64,000 bases of DNA. Origin: Ochotona curzoniae. Its lineage: Eukaryota; Chordata; Mammalia; Lagomorpha; Ochotonidae. The notes under the pieces were generated by a model that made no database searches, was not told the origin of the DNA, and worked only from the letters and a program-made list of their open reading frames with translations. This document shows positions 35,106-46,994 of this stretch, piece by piece. Location: the NCBI RefSeq assembly GCF_017591425.1, contig NW_024467120.1, forward strand, positions 930,001 through 994,000. The letters run 5' to 3'. Made by a program: the position numbers and the translations under genes. Position 1 is the first letter of the stretch; every line of letters starts with the position of its first letter.

Positions 35106-35296
35106 GTATTACCAAAAGCTTCGTGGCATGAACAATGCAGGTTCGTTGTCTTACTGTCCTAGAGGCCAAAGTGGAAAACTGCCTCATAGCACTGGAATTG
35201 AGGAGTCTGCTGCCTTTCCTTCAGGATATGTTATAGTATTTAGAATATCTTATACTTTCAGGAACCAGGAAGACTCCCAAAGGAGCATGCTTATTT

Positions 35297-36603
35297 ATTT
35301 ATTTTTTAATTGTAATGTCATCATGTGCTATATATATATTTTTCATTTTATGACAGTTTCATAGGCTCTGGGATTCCCCCAACAACTCCCCAAACCCTCA
35401 CCCCATATTGAATTCTTCCATATTGTTATATTAGTACAAAAGATCATAACCAGTCATGACTCCTTCATTGCGGACATGGATCATGCAGAGAGTCCAGCAT
35501 CTCATTGTACAGATACATTCAACAGTTTCTTGGGGAGACCATCCCCAGTACAAAAGTAGAGCTGGCAAAATATCATCCCCTCCAATGAAAAGCCACTACA
35601 CAACTTCAGCAACCATTTACAACATCATGAAGTTAATTGACATGGTTTTGAGTGACCAATATGTTAGAATATGCAAGTTCTTAACCACATCCTGTAACTA
35701 CTTCATTGACATCTCGATTTTAGTTTATATACAGCCGGCTGCTATACACCTTAAAATAATTATAGGGTACTATTCAGCTTATAGTGTTCAAATGTGATTT
35801 CTATTGAACTTGGTGACGTTTAGGATAGTCCAAGCAGGCTTATAACTCTAACAAGTCATATGTTAACAATTGAGGAGCAGAACAGTTTTAGGAGGGGTGT
35901 GCAGAGAAATCTTCAATTCCTTAGTGAGGAGTAACTGTGCCCTACCTAGTAAGGTATATGGGAATCCAAGCTGTTTCCTGTCTGTTCTAAGCTTTCCTTA
36001 TTGGTCTCTGACTATCTTATCTAATTTTTTGGTGGCTCCAGAGTGACTCTGATGGTCATTGCAAGAGAGGTGGGGAGCCAAAGTTGGAACTAAGTAAGGA
36101 CCAGAGAGAGCTCCTCTCCTGAGCCCTGAAGGAAGTCTTCTTTTCTGTTTCTGAAGACTTCAGGGCTCCTGGCTGTTGCTCTGAAGACATTAGATTCTGT
36201 GAGGCAGGCTCTGGGCTTCTTCCATCCCATGTTGGAGATCTGATAGGGAACAGATGACCTCGGAGTTCTCAGCCTATGAAGGCACTCCAATTCTCTGTGA
36301 TCTCCTTGACAGTTGGGATATAGTCCTTGGTTCCCATACTGATAGTCCTTGGTGAGGTACCTGGAGTCTCCGGGTTTAGGATAAAAGCCTCCTCCTGCTC
36401 CACTCTGGGGTCCCCCTGCCGCTCTGTGCATATGATCTCCTGTTAAGAGGCTGTCAGTATCACTCTTGAATCTGACTGTATGTCTTTATAGTTTTTGCTA
36501 ATGTCTAATGCAGATTTGAGTCAGCTGTCTGTAAGTTACCTGTTACAATCTTGATACTTAACATTTTCCTCACACCCTCTAAGAAGGTGGAAGATTTCTC
36601 TGG
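35297..36603 (-). mobile_element. L1 3' UTR insertion, 5'-truncated, with 15-bp TSD
   Basis: GGAGCATGCTTATTT occurs at 35282-35296 and 36604-36618, bounding 1.3 kb of reverse-oriented L1 3' UTR. The low-coordinate end is the tail (AATAAATAAATAAG-like on the minus strand). The GGGTTTGGGGAGTTGTTGGG block on the minus strand parallels the tails at 1040 and 47390. The 113-codon minus ORF at 36090-36431 lies inside the UTR and is not a gene. Confidence 0.9.
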
Positions 36604-36677
36604 GGAGCATGCTTATTTCAACTCTGTGATTAATCAATATCAACCAAGTAAACTTGAATACATTATTAAATCACTTC

Positions 36678-36970
36678 TGAGGAGCTGGCACAGTGGCTCA
36701 ACAAACTGATCTTCCACCTTGCAGCAACAATATCCCATATACCAGTTCTAGTTCTGACTTCCAATCCAGCTCCCTACTTAGGGCTGGGAAAGCAGCAGAG
36801 GATGGCTCAGGTTTGCAGGCCCTTGTACCCATGAAGGAGATGCGAGGAAGCTCCTGGCACCTAGTTTCAGCTCTGATTATTGTAGACATTTGGAGAATAT
36901 CCAGTAGGTGGAAGGTCTCTCCATAAATCTGCCTTTAAAATATAAACAAATAAATACAAATTTTAAAAGT
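36678..36970 (+). mobile_element. C-type SINE, diverged
   Basis: GGAGCTGGCACAGTGGCTCA start, CCAATCCAGCTCCCTACTTA, AAACAAATAAATACAAATTT tail. Confidence 0.8.
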
Positions 36971-37189
36971 CATTTTTGAAGGACTAAGAGTTAATTTTGA
37001 GCTCCCCCAAGGGAGTATAATACACTTCAACAAAAGGTAGATGTGAATATGTCACCCATTGGACACACATCTGCTTTCCTGGGCAGAGGGAAGCCTCTCT
37101 AGACTAGGCTACAAACCTTAGCTTGGAAGAGCACTAGCCATTTCCAGTGGTGGACATCTTTCACCCATATGAAGTTTGGCTATGGCTTG

Positions 37190-37466
37190 CTTGTTTCCCT
37201 TGAGAGGCAAAGAGACAAAGAGCTTGCACATGCTAGCTCATTCCACAAAAATGGCTTCAATAGCTAAAGCTGAAACTGGGCCAGGTTTTCCACATGGGGG
37301 ACAGGGATGCAAACACTTGAGTCATCATCTACTGCCACCCATGGGCTGAATCAACAGATGTTGGAATCAGCACCTGGAGCTGTGAACAGAAGAACATAGG
37401 CACTTTCATATGCGAATCAGACCTTTTTGCCAACACCTTAACCACTAGACCAAGTCCCTGCTGCTA
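37190..37466 (-). mobile_element. Old C-type SINE
   Basis: GAGAGGCAAAGAGACAAAGA, CTAGCTCATTCCACAAAAAT, right end CACCTTAACCACTAGACCAA. Confidence 0.65.
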
Positions 37467-37469
37467 CCA

Positions 37470-38635
37470 TGACTTGTTTAAACTTGACCTTGGACACATC
37501 CAGTGCACCATCCTTCAAGTAAGGATCCAAGAACAAGGGAAATTCCTGTTTCTCTCAAGATCCTAGGATGTACGGCAGAGCTCTGGGGCGAAAGCTGGGG
37601 TCTGGCCAACTTCACAGTTGGACCTTAACTGGGATTCAAAACAAGATCCTTCTGGCAACTAGACACAGCACACTTACCATAGGGAAGTCAGAAAGGCAGC
37701 AAGGAGGACTCCTAAACAGGGGCAGGAATCCCAGTGTCTTGGAAATGAGAGAAAGAAAACATAGCAAAACTGCAGCCAGTGCTATCCAATGATACACAGA
37801 GGGCAATGCTACACAGAGGGCAGAAAGAAGGGGGAGGGCTGAGGAAATAAATAAACTCTGTTGGATTTGGCAGCAGGGAGGTCATCAGGTCTCTAGCCCA
37901 AGTCTCTGAGCTTGAGAGCGGGCGACAGAGTCAGGGCCTGGTGAAAAGGTGGGAGACACGGAGATAGAATGGGAGTGGCTCCTTTGAGAAGTATGGCTGT
38001 CAGAAACAAGGAGAGACAGAGCTTCTGCAATGTGAAGCAGGGGAGTGGTGGTTATCTGTATTACTGCCGTGTTCTGGAGAAGGTTAGTAAAGAAAGACCA
38101 GGACTGGAAGCAGACCTCCCCCAAAATACCCACCACCACCAAACCACCATGCTCAGGTGCTAGCAATTTCCACTGCTTGGCGGCAAGAAAACACTGCAGG
38201 TGGGAAGAGGATTTTTAGCTAAGCCAAGGCTGTCAAAGAGTAATCTCGGATCTGAGCAAAGAGCCCCATGGGATGTCCTGTTGTCCCCTACTCTGGCATT
38301 CTCATGCAGCCATTCTTCATTGCAGGGGATGATTTATCTTTAGATACTGGCAGAAGAAACAGGTTCATCATTTTTGAATGAATGTTGCTGTTTTAAAAGG
38401 AGTTTGCATAGTTAACATGAACTCTGCCTATATAATCCAAAAACTACACTAACCTGGTGGTTCTAACTGATCTAGAGGGAACTCAAATCCAGGGTGCTTG
38501 GCAGTGCGTCAGAGGGGCAGCTGGTGAAAGCAACAGTGTTTGTCTTCTCAAGAGTCGTGGAGATGGGCAGAGAAGAGTCCTCAGCCTGGCCCAGGCCCAC
38601 ATTAGCTGTAAAGTTAGAGAGGTGTCACTGTGCGC
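37470..38635. other. Unannotated intergenic sequence
   Basis: No confident feature. The ORFs at 37885-38166 and 38457-38729 show no known domain. Confidence 0.4.
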
Positions 38636-38639
38636 CCTG

Positions 38640-38835
38640 AATTCTTTGTCCAAAGACAACACACCGTGTGTGCCAGGCACTGTCCTCTACAGCTTCTGTA
38701 TCTCATCTTCCCAACAGCCCATGAAGTAGATGGGCTCATCTCTTTTTCACTGACAAAGTGAAGTTCAAATGATGGAGAGGATCTTAGCAAGGTTAACACT
38801 CAACAAGGTCACACACTGCCCACAGACCTGCCCAA
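38640..38835 (+). repeat. MIR
   Basis: GTGCCAGGCACTGTCCTCTA, CAACAGCCCATGAAGTAGAT, CAACAAGGTCACACACTGCC follow MIR order. Confidence 0.65.
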
Positions 38836-38904
38836 CTTGAAACTTGTACTGCTGAATAAAACTGTAGAAGAGCGAGCCATCAGCCTGGACGTTGGGAAAC
38901 TTGT

Positions 38905-39170
38905 GCCCCACGTCAGAGCCCGTGGTTTAATGCTCAGCTCGGGCTCACCACACTGGTTTCCTGCTGATGCAGACCTGGGAGGTAGCAGTGATGTCTCAGA
39001 TAGTTGGTTTCCTGTCATCCATGTGGGATGCCTGGTTGGAATTCCCAGCTTTGGGCTTCAACCTGGCCTTGCCTGGGTCATTGTGGGCATTTAGGAAATA
39101 AGCCAGGAAATGGGAACTCTTTCTGTCTGTCCCTTCCTGATTCCCAAATGAGTAATTAAAAAATGTTTTA
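38905..39170 (+). mobile_element. Old C-type SINE
   Basis: GGGAGGTAGCAGTGATGTC, GTCATCCATGTGGGATGCC, CATTTAGGAAATAAGCCAGG. Confidence 0.6.
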
Positions 39171-39189
39171 ATTTAAAAAGCATCAAAGT

Positions 39190-39525
39190 GTGTTGGATTT
39201 GGACAGGCTACCCATACTGAGCCCACCAGACCAAACCAATTGAGTTTAATCCCAGTGACTGAGCGTTGGCTGGGCAGCCAGTGAACTGATTAGGCTGTAA
39301 ACAATCCACCAGTCCAGCTGCAGCCAACTGACTGGCTAACTACACTGCAGCCAATCACGTTGTTTTCTATGTTGCACTTCTGTTTTCCATAAATGCTGTC
39401 ACATGGGTTGAAATTCCCAGAACCTGCTGTGGTTCAGGAAGCTGCCGGATGGACAAATTATTTTTGTTTTGCTCACATACACTCTACTAACTTAATTGGT
39501 CTGAGAGATTTTCCTTTCAACACAA
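39190..39525 (+). mobile_element. Possible ancient LTR fragment
   Basis: CAGCCAATCACGTTGTTTTC, TCCATAAATGCTGTCACATG and a later GGTTCAGGAAGCTGCC resemble the CCAAT / ATAAA / R-U5 layout of retroviral LTRs. No family can be assigned and no terminal TG...CA or TSD was found. Confidence 0.3.
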
Positions 39526-40009
39526 AGCTCAGCTACTCCCAGTCTTATAAAATGAGGATTAAACAAACTTAGTCTGGCCCTCCTTTTGGAGGACTGAATG
39601 ACAGAATAATTGAAAGTACTGGGAAAAATGAAAAAAAGCAAGGCCTCATCACTGTTTCCCTTGGTGAACCCAAGCCCAGCTTGGGGAGTCACTTCCATGT
39701 GGTTGGGAGCCTGAGTGGGCAGAAGTTTTCAGGCTACTAAAGAGTGAACTTCCCAGCCAGTGCCCTTGGGGAAGCGCTGGAGATTCTTGCCTCTCTGCTA
39801 AGCACATCCTCATTTCTTCAGCTCATCAGACACCCAAAACGTATTTGCTAATGGATGGATGGAAGAATACCCAAGCAGGTCATCGACTTAAGGTTTGTCG
39901 CTGAAAGTCACCAAACCTATTTTAGATTCTTCAAAATGAATTCTTCCCCTGAAAGTGTGAATTTTCAGTGAGCAGCCAAATAAGTGTTTACATTGTATGG
40001 TGGGCTAAA

Positions 40010-40300
40010 CATCCATTCTCTAAAATGTTTGAGGTCAGAAGGGTTTCTGATTTCAGATTTTTTCAGATGTTAGAATATCTGTGTTCACCTAGGTGTGTTG
40101 GGAATGAGCTCCTAGTCTAAGCACTAAATTGATTTATCTTTCATACACACCTTGCCCCTCTAACTTATAGGTAACTTTACACAATATTCTTAGTAATTTT
40201 GTGCATGACACAGTTTGTGGTTCTCAGAGGCCGGGTGTGGAGTTTTCCATTAGTAGCATTAAGAAGTCTTGGATTTCCAGTTTTTCAGACTAGGGAAGTT
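40010..40300 (+). repeat. Ancient DNA-transposon-like mammalian repeat
   Basis: GTTTCTGATTTCAGATTTTT, GTTGGGAATGAGCTCCTAGT, ACACAATATTCTTAGTAATTTTG-like and GTGTGGAGTTTTCCATTAGT match a common eutherian interspersed repeat whose name I cannot give with certainty. Confidence 0.55.
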
Positions 40301-40437
40301 TAACTTGTATCTGAACACTGTTGCAACAGGATCTGGACATCTTAGTGAAAATTTCAGGAAACTAGTAGAAAGAAAAAAGGAATACTGCACTTTAGAAGAA
40401 AACTTGTCTAATCTTAGTGATGGTTCTTCCAATACAG

Positions 40438-40578
40438 TCACTTGGGAAGCTTTAAAATACCTCAAAGACCCATCACATTATAGACAGATTGCCTTCTAGG
40501 TCAGCTACATCAAAATCTTCGAGGTAGGACCGGGGCTTTCATATTCAAACACCCAGGTAACTCCAAAAGCAGATAGTG
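40438..40578 (+). repeat. MER5-like hAT (Charlie) fragment
   Basis: CTTGGGAAGCTTTAAAATAC, CATCAAAATCTTCGAGGTAG, CACCCAGGTAACTCCAAAAG is the MER5 internal order. Confidence 0.6.
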
Positions 40579-40624
40579 ACTTACAGATTTAAAGGTGCAC
40601 TCAAAATCCTCAAATACATGCATT

Positions 40625-40952
40625 TTTTTGAAGATTTATTTATTTATTGGAAAGTCAGATATATAGAGAGGAGGAGAGACAGAGAGGAAGATCTTCTGTC
40701 CAATAATTCACTCCCCAGTGAGCTCAATGGCCAACGCTATGCCGATCTGAAGCCAGGATCCAGGAACTTCTTCCAGGTCTCCCACAGGATGCAGGGTCCC
40801 AAGGTTTTGGGCCGTCCTGGACTGCTTTCCCAGGCCACAAGCAGGGAGCTGGATGGGAGGTGGAGCCGCCGGGATTAGAACCGGCGCCCATATGGGATCC
40901 CGGAGCGTTCAAGGCGAGGACTTTGGCTGCTAGGCCACATTGCTGGACCCCA
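40625..40952 (-). mobile_element. C-type SINE
   Basis: AAGATTTATTTATTTATTGG, GGGATTAGAACCGGCGCCCA, 5' end near CATTGCTGGACCCC. Imperfect ATACATG-type flanks. Confidence 0.92.
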
Positions 40953-41070
40953 TACACATGAATTTCAAACATTTTTTCCCAAAATAAAGCCATCATTTAG
41001 TCTCATCTTTCTATGAACTTTTTGAAGACTCCCATAATCACCAGGAAATACCTTTTTAAAAAATATTTTC

Positions 41071-41372
41071 GGGCCCAGCACGATGGTGTAGTGGTTAAGG
41101 TCCTCGCCTTGCACACCCCGGGATCCTATATGGGCACCGGTTCTAATCCCGGCAGCCCCATTTCCCATCCAGCTCCCTGCCTGTGGCCCGGGAAAGCAGC
41201 CAAGGACAGCCCAAAGCTTTGGGACCCTGCATCTGTGTGGGAGACCTGGAAGAGGCTCCTGGGTTCAGATTGGCTCAGCTCCAGTCGTTGCGGCTGGAAG
41301 ATCTTCCTCTCTGTCTCTTCTCTCTGTATATCCACCTTTCCAATAAAAATAAAATAAATCTAAAAACAATAT
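41071..41372 (+). mobile_element. C-type SINE
   Basis: GGGCCCAGCACGATGGTGTA start, GGTTCTAATCCCGGCAGCCC, CCAATAAAAATAAAATAAAT tail. The GGGGAGTGAATCATC block is deleted. Confidence 0.92.
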
Positions 41373-41404
41373 ATATATATTCCATAGATTTTTCCCATTA
41401 ATTT

Positions 41405-41705
41405 GAACAGCAGATAGAGAGAAAGAGAACTTCTATATACTAGTCTATCCCCCAGCTGCTTTCAACAGGTGAGCTGGGCCAGATTGAAGCCTGAGGAATC
41501 TGACATTTCAATCCAGGTTTCCCATATAAGTGGCAGGGTCCAAGATACTGGAGCCATCACCTGCTCCCTCCCAACCTGCACATTAGCAGGAAGCTGGACA
41601 GGAAGCAGAGACAGGGTACAAACTCCCACATTGTAGTGTTTGTTGTGGTTTCTCAAGCAGCACCTTTACTGCTGCACCATAGGCCACTGACCAGGGGAAA
41701 TGTTT
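41405..41705 (-). mobile_element. Old C-type SINE
   Basis: GGTTTCCCATATAAGTGGCA, GCAGGAAGCTGGACAGGAAG, GCTGCACCATAGGCCACTGA in reverse. Confidence 0.65.
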
Positions 41706-41907
41706 GGAATACTAGTCGCTGTGCCTCTCCTAAGAGCTTCTGATCCAATCAACAGAGGACTTGGACAGTTACGCAGGTGCTCTGTTGAGGCCACCATGTG
41801 GCCAGGCTCAACGTACCTCCTTCACAAACCCAGCTCAGGCCAGGCACCTGATAGTTTGTCTCTCACACCTCCTCAAACCTTCAGCTGTTGATGTTTTCAA
41901 AAAGATG

Positions 41908-42207
41908 TACTTTTTTTTTTTTTTTGTAACGCAGAATTAAAGAGAAAGAGATCTTCCATCCATTGGTTGTTTTCCAAAGAGCCTCGAAGACTGGGAGCTG
42001 GTACAAACTAAAGCCTAGAGATCCATCTGGGTATCCTATGTGGGGGCAGGGGCCCAAACAGTTGGTCCATCTTCCACTACATTCCCAGGCACATTAGCAG
42101 AGAGCTGGCATAGAGTGGGGCAGCTAGGACTAGAATCAGCACTCATATGAGGAACCAGCATTGTAAATAATGACTTAACCAGCTACACCATAAAAACTGG
42201 CCCCTCA
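41908..42207 (-). mobile_element. Old C-type SINE
   Basis: T-run at the left, GCCTAGAGATCCATCTGGGT, GGGGCAGCTAGGACTAGAAT, ACCAGCTACACCATAAAAAC. Confidence 0.65.
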
Positions 42208-42209
42208 AC

Positions 42210-43140
42210 TTCAATAATGCTAGAGCTGCTGAAACTAAACATTTCCGCACTTTCTAATTTATGTATGAATTAAAGCTACCACCTCTTCGATGCTTAGCCA
42301 TTTGTATCTTTTTGCAAATTACCTTTGGGGCACCAGTCCCCTTGGGAAATCCCCCAGCAGATTATTAACAAAGACCAAAAATACAGAAAAAGGCAAGTTG
42401 GAAATATCAACTGATAAACTCAGTTTTTCCATCCAAGCCATTTTCTCCATTCCTGAAATATCAAAACAAGTTCTCATTCGGTTGCTACGCTACTATCCAC
42501 CTGTGTGGTACAATTAGCAAAGTATGCATTGGGAGGGTGGCCTTGAATGAGCTAGGCATGTGGCAATTTCCAAACCTTGCTGGTTGCTGATGATGTTAAA
42601 AGGAAAATTCCTTAGACTAATTAAATTTAGTACAACTTATTTGAGCAAAGCAAAATAGCAGTTCTTGATTCCAACTGTTCCTAGAACCAGAGATAATTCT
42701 GAGAAATGCACTCAAAGAGAAGGAACAACATTTAAGGGAAAAAGAAGCTAAGAAAGAGGAAACAATTTAATTGGCTACAGCTTAGTCAATCATGAGCCAA
42801 CTGGGCTCCACATGACAAGCTGCTAGTGGGCTAACAGGCTTCTGTAAAAAAGCTGACTTCAGTTAATGTCAAGTACTGTGATTAAACTCTGTAGATATTG
42901 ATTTGGTCTTTTGGATGCAGTCCAAGTCCATGGCATGCTACAAAAAATAGGATTTAACAGCGGGGATGAAAGAGAATCAACATAGTAGAATAGGGTAAAG
43001 ACACATTCAAACAGATGAAGAAATAAGAACCAGTGTGAAGCATAGAGGGCACATTACAGCAAAAACAAGAAACAATGCCAGCAGAGGGGCACCTGGAGAC
43101 TGACAGACCCAAAAAAGCACAGACACAATAGTGTGGTGCA
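42210..43140. other. Unannotated intergenic sequence, possible old LTR
   Basis: 42600-42900 (TATTTGAGCAAAGCAAAATA and the following AAGGAACAACATTTAAGGG block) may be a decayed LTR, but I cannot place it. No gene seen. Confidence 0.3.
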
Positions 43141-43149
43141 GTAGTGACC

Positions 43150-43960
43150 TATAACTCAGTGACATTCAGTGAGATGCGATCTGACCACATTAGTAGCTGG
43201 AACTCCAGAAGCAACAAGGTGGGAAGGATGTTCATTGAAAGCTCAGGAGGTGAACACAAAGAATCGCACATCATGCTGGTCTGTGTGATTTGACAAGGAG
43301 CAGAGACAGAGCAAGAGCTCCCAGATGGGTAAGGCAGGAACAGGGTGGCTGCTGGGGTCCATGCGGTAGGTGTGGATGGCACGAAGGTGTGAAGAGTACA
43401 GCTCCCCTGTTTAGCAGGGCTCGGGGGAGCTTCCAGCTGTTTGGCAGGGCCCGGCGGATTTCTCTCTGACCACCCTGACGCTGTTTCATCCCCTGGCTGC
43501 ATGGACACTCAAGCACCCCACTTAGAATTTTGTATTCTTTGGAGGCATTGTTGTTTGCCCCTGTTGGGCAGTTTTTGCAGGTTTTTGCAACTGATGTGAG
43601 CTTGAGAGTTGACATCACTGATAATGTCTTGGTGAGTGGGCCTTTGACAACTTACACACAGGAGCACAATTAAGCCCATGCCATTTTTGGACACCTTATT
43701 GTGTGCTAATTATTGCTTCAGAATCTGGCCCAGACATACAGCACACCCTCTGGGAAGGGGCTTGACATATATGTCTTAAACACCAATGCAAGTGATGGGA
43801 GTGAGAGCTGAAACTACTATGGCAATAAACATAGTTATTGCTATCTCAAAGGCTAACCTGCCTTTACAATTTTTGGAGCCTAGTAAATGTAATTGCCTTA
43901 GCTGCTTTTATAATTTTAGCTAGAGGAATTAAGAAGGCTTTTATTAATACAAAATGCTTT
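43150..43960. other. Possible ERV internal remnant upstream of the LTR
   Basis: This segment precedes the LTR at 44438 and an A/G-rich polypurine-like run (GTAGAAGTAAAAA) directly abuts the LTR, as in proviral 3' ends. Reading frames are broken on both strands and I cannot assign any retroviral protein. Confidence 0.25.
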
Positions 43961-43980
43961 TGATTATTGCTTTATTGTTT

Positions 43981-44308
43981 TTTTTTTTATTATTATTTTT
44001 ATTATTTTTTCATTGGAAAGGCGGATATACAGAGAGGAGAGACAGAGAGGAAGATCTTCCGTCCGATGATTCACTCCCCAAGTGAGCGCAACGGGCCGAT
44101 ACTATGCCGATCCGAAGCCAGGAGCCTCTTCCGGGTCTCCCACACGGGTGCAGGTTCCCAAAGCTTTGGGCCGTCCTCGACTGCTTTCCCAGGCCACAAG
44201 CAGGGAGCTGGAAGGGAAGCTGGGCTGCCGGGATTAGAACCGGCGCCCATATGGGATCCCGGGCGTGCAAGGCGAGGACTTAACCACTTGCGCCACCGCG
44301 CCGGGCCC
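43981..44308 (-). mobile_element. Young C-type SINE with 16-bp TSD
   Basis: TATTGCTTTATTGTTT at 43965-43980 and 44309-44324 bounds a nearly pristine element matching the copies at 16356 and 23061. Confidence 0.97.
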
Positions 44309-44437
44309 TATTGCTTTATTGTTTATGGGGTTGTAGGGGTCTATAGTTGTAGGGGGATTTAACATTTTAAGTTCTGTTTTAAATTTTAGGTTTTTTCCCT
44401 TATAACCTATTTTTCCATTAAATTGTAGAAGTAAAAA

Positions 44438-44837
44438 TGTGGTGGGAAAGTACTACTAATTAGCAGATAATCACATATGCCTTGGCCTTGGAGTCCTGGC
44501 TGTTACTCCATGGCTACTGTTGAAGAATAAACAATAGCTTGCTTTGAAGAATATGATTACAGTATTTTGCAAAATTATCTTTAGGAGCACCTGCTTAGCC
44601 TTGGAGTGCAGACAGAATGATCAAATGTCTGTACATGTCCCCTTAATTTTGAAAAGAAAAAAAAATAGAATAGTTACTGGTGCAGAAACTTGAGAAGGGT
44701 TCTGAGTAAATAAAAAGGACAGCTTTTTCCTGGGCTGTTGTGAGAACGCACCAACTGTCTGTGTCTGTGTCTTTCTTTATCGCCGACTCCACGCACCCTT
44801 CCCGAGCTCCGAACTCGGCTGGAGCTGGACTCCGGCA
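44438..44837 (+). mobile_element. Endogenous retrovirus LTR (ERV2-like), about 400 bp
   Basis: Starts TGTGGTGGGAAAG and ends ...CTCCGGCA. It contains a poly(A) signal (AGTAAATAAAAAGG near 44706) and a U5-like segment GTGTCTTTCTTTATCGCCGA. No primer-binding site or clear TSD follows, so it may be a 3' LTR or a solo LTR. Family assignment is tentative. Confidence 0.55.
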
Positions 44838-45531
44838 GGTGGCTTTCACAGACCAGCCCGCCCCCTAGAGCCAAATTAGGCACCATTTTGTTTAAGGAGA
44901 CATGAGTTGCAGGAGAGGACTGCACATGTACTGAGCTGCGAGAGAACTCATTTCTGGCTCACTGAACTACAAGAGTGTAGCATCCTTCAAGTTCCACCCA
45001 TGATAGGTTCCAAGGAATAGCCCTCAGACCTAACAGCCAGCATCAAGAACTCTAGTAGCAGCACCTCAGTCACTATTTCATAGGGTGTGGCAAAGAATTT
45101 AAGACTGCAGAGGACAACAGTGAGTGCGAACTCACTGAGCTCAGTGCATTGCACTGGTCCCACAGGAAAATAATACCAACTATGGCATTGTACCAGTCAA
45201 AATAGGTCCGTGTGGCCCTCAGACCTAACAGCCAACAGGTTCCAGCAAGATCAGCACCACCAACAAGCTAAATATATATGACCCCTGGTGTCTCCCTAAT
45301 CCTGGGACCTGCTCCAACTGGAAGTGGGAGAAAGGCTGTACAGACAACTGTGCAGCCTGAGCATGGTATCATAGGAAGTGGACTGGTGAGCCAGGAGCTG
45401 GGGCTGTAGAGGCCCTGGGGCAAGTCTAATATAAGAACTCAGACCTGGAACTCGCTGGAGGGAATGGCACAACTGAGAGCAAAGAGCTGGGTACCAATCA
45501 GAATAAGTAAAGTCAAACTGTAGACCTGTGG

Positions 45532-46565
45532 GTGACAGAGCTTAGAAACCTGCCCCAAGGAGAAGACTCTGATAACCAGAAGTACAAAGACAGAGAGCAA
45601 AAGAAGAGACAAGGCACAATGAATATTACTGAAGATTCCCCTGCAAAGGAGCAAAAACCTTTGCCAACCTCAGAGTTCACTGAGGAAGACATTGAGAAAA
45701 TAGGGGATACAGAATTCAAAGCACTTGGTTTAAAACTTCTTAGCAACGACTAGAAGCATGTCATGCAGGATTTTAAGGAATTTAAGGAGAATGTCACACT
45801 GGAAATGAATCAAACGAAAGCTGATACATTTGAAATTAAAAATAGAGTGGAGCAAATAAAAAGTACAATGGAGAGTCTCCAAAACAGAATGAAGGAGGCA
45901 GATGAAAGAATCTCAGAATTCAAAGATATTTTCTGTCACCAGGGCTAACAAGCAAAAATCTGGAAGCAGAGCTGGGTCAGGTCAGAAAAAGTATTCAAGA
46001 TTTGAAAGACACTATTAAAAGGCCAATAATAATGATGGGAGTCCCAAGAGGTGCAGAAAGAGAAGCTAGGTTTACAAATGCATTTAATGAAACAATAAGG
46101 AAAAATTTCCCTAATCTGGAGAAAGAATGGGAAAACAACATCCAGGAGGGGCACAGAACTCCTAACTGGCTTGGCCAAAAGCGATCTTCACCATGACACA
46201 TGATCATCAAGCTCTCTTCAATTGAACACAAGGAAAGATCCTTAAATGTGCATGTAAAAAAAAAAATCATCTGACATATGAAGGAATGCCAATTAAACTC
46301 ACAGGAGACCTCTCACAAGGAAACTCTACAGGCCAGAAGAGAATGAAGCAACACATTGCAGGTTCTAAAAGCAAAAAGTTGTCAGCCCAGAATAACATAC
46401 GCAGCAAAGCTTTCCTTCGTCTTTGAAAATGAAATAAAAATCTTCCACGGTAAAGAACAGTTAAAAGAATACATCTCTTCCAAGCCTGCCCTACAAATGA
46501 TACTTCAAGATGTTCTCTTGACAGAGAAAAGGAAGAGTACTCACCAAAAACAAAGGCAAATGTAA
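45532..46565 (+). pseudogene. L1 ORF1 (RNA-binding chaperone p40-type), frameshifted
   Basis: Four frame segments reproduce L1 ORF1p in order. 45532-45753 is an N-terminal charged region. 45763-45948 is a coiled coil (ends RISEFKDIF). 46002-46196 is the RRM region with IIMMGVPRGAEREARF and NFPNLEKEW. 46356-46565 is the C-terminal domain with QPRITYAAKLSFVFE. Stops and frameshifts separate them, so no functional protein is made. In an intact L1 this protein coats L1 RNA as a trimer. Confidence 0.9.
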
Positions 46566-46653
46566 AGAACATCCCAGTAAAATCACAACAGAAGACTAAA
46601 TCGATGAACAACCCATTGTTAAGATGACAGGACCAAACTACCACCCATGCATA

Positions 46654-46795
46654 TTAACCCTGAATGTAAATGGCTTAAACTCATCAATCAAATGTCATAG
46701 ATTAGTAGACTGGATTAAAAGAACAAAACCCATCTATTTGTTGCCTACAGGAGACACATCTCACCACCAAAGATCAGTGGAAACTATACCTCATG
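46654..46795 (+). pseudogene. L1 ORF2 endonuclease N-terminus, fragment
   Basis: LTLNVNGLNSSIKCHRLVDW then a one-base shift near the usual CCLQETH motif. This is the start of the APE-type endonuclease of ORF2p. The rest of the endonuclease and the whole reverse transcriptase are absent. Confidence 0.9.
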
Positions 46796-46994
46796 GATTT
46801 TGACTTTTGTTAAGTTCCATCTCTTCAAAACAGTTTCTTCTGATTAAATTCTTCAATGACTCATAGGTCATACAGAAGCATCATTTTCTTCAAGAAGGTT
46901 CTTGATTTTCTCTTTCATTTCTTCAGTGACACATTAGTCATTCAGTAGCATGCTATTTAACTTCATAGCATTGTAACTTTCAATCCTTCTTCCT

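Noticed and set aside
36090..36431. 113-codon minus-strand ORF (MHRAAGGPQSGAGGG...)
   Set aside because: It lies entirely within the L1 3' UTR insertion 35297-36603 with a target duplication; it is repeat sequence.
43271..43694. Cys-rich minus-strand frames (TCKNCPTGA...) upstream of the LTR, considered as retroviral gag/pol zinc-finger or integrase sequence
   Set aside because: No HHCC or CX2CX4HX4C pattern is complete, the frames are broken, and the strand is opposite to the adjacent LTR.
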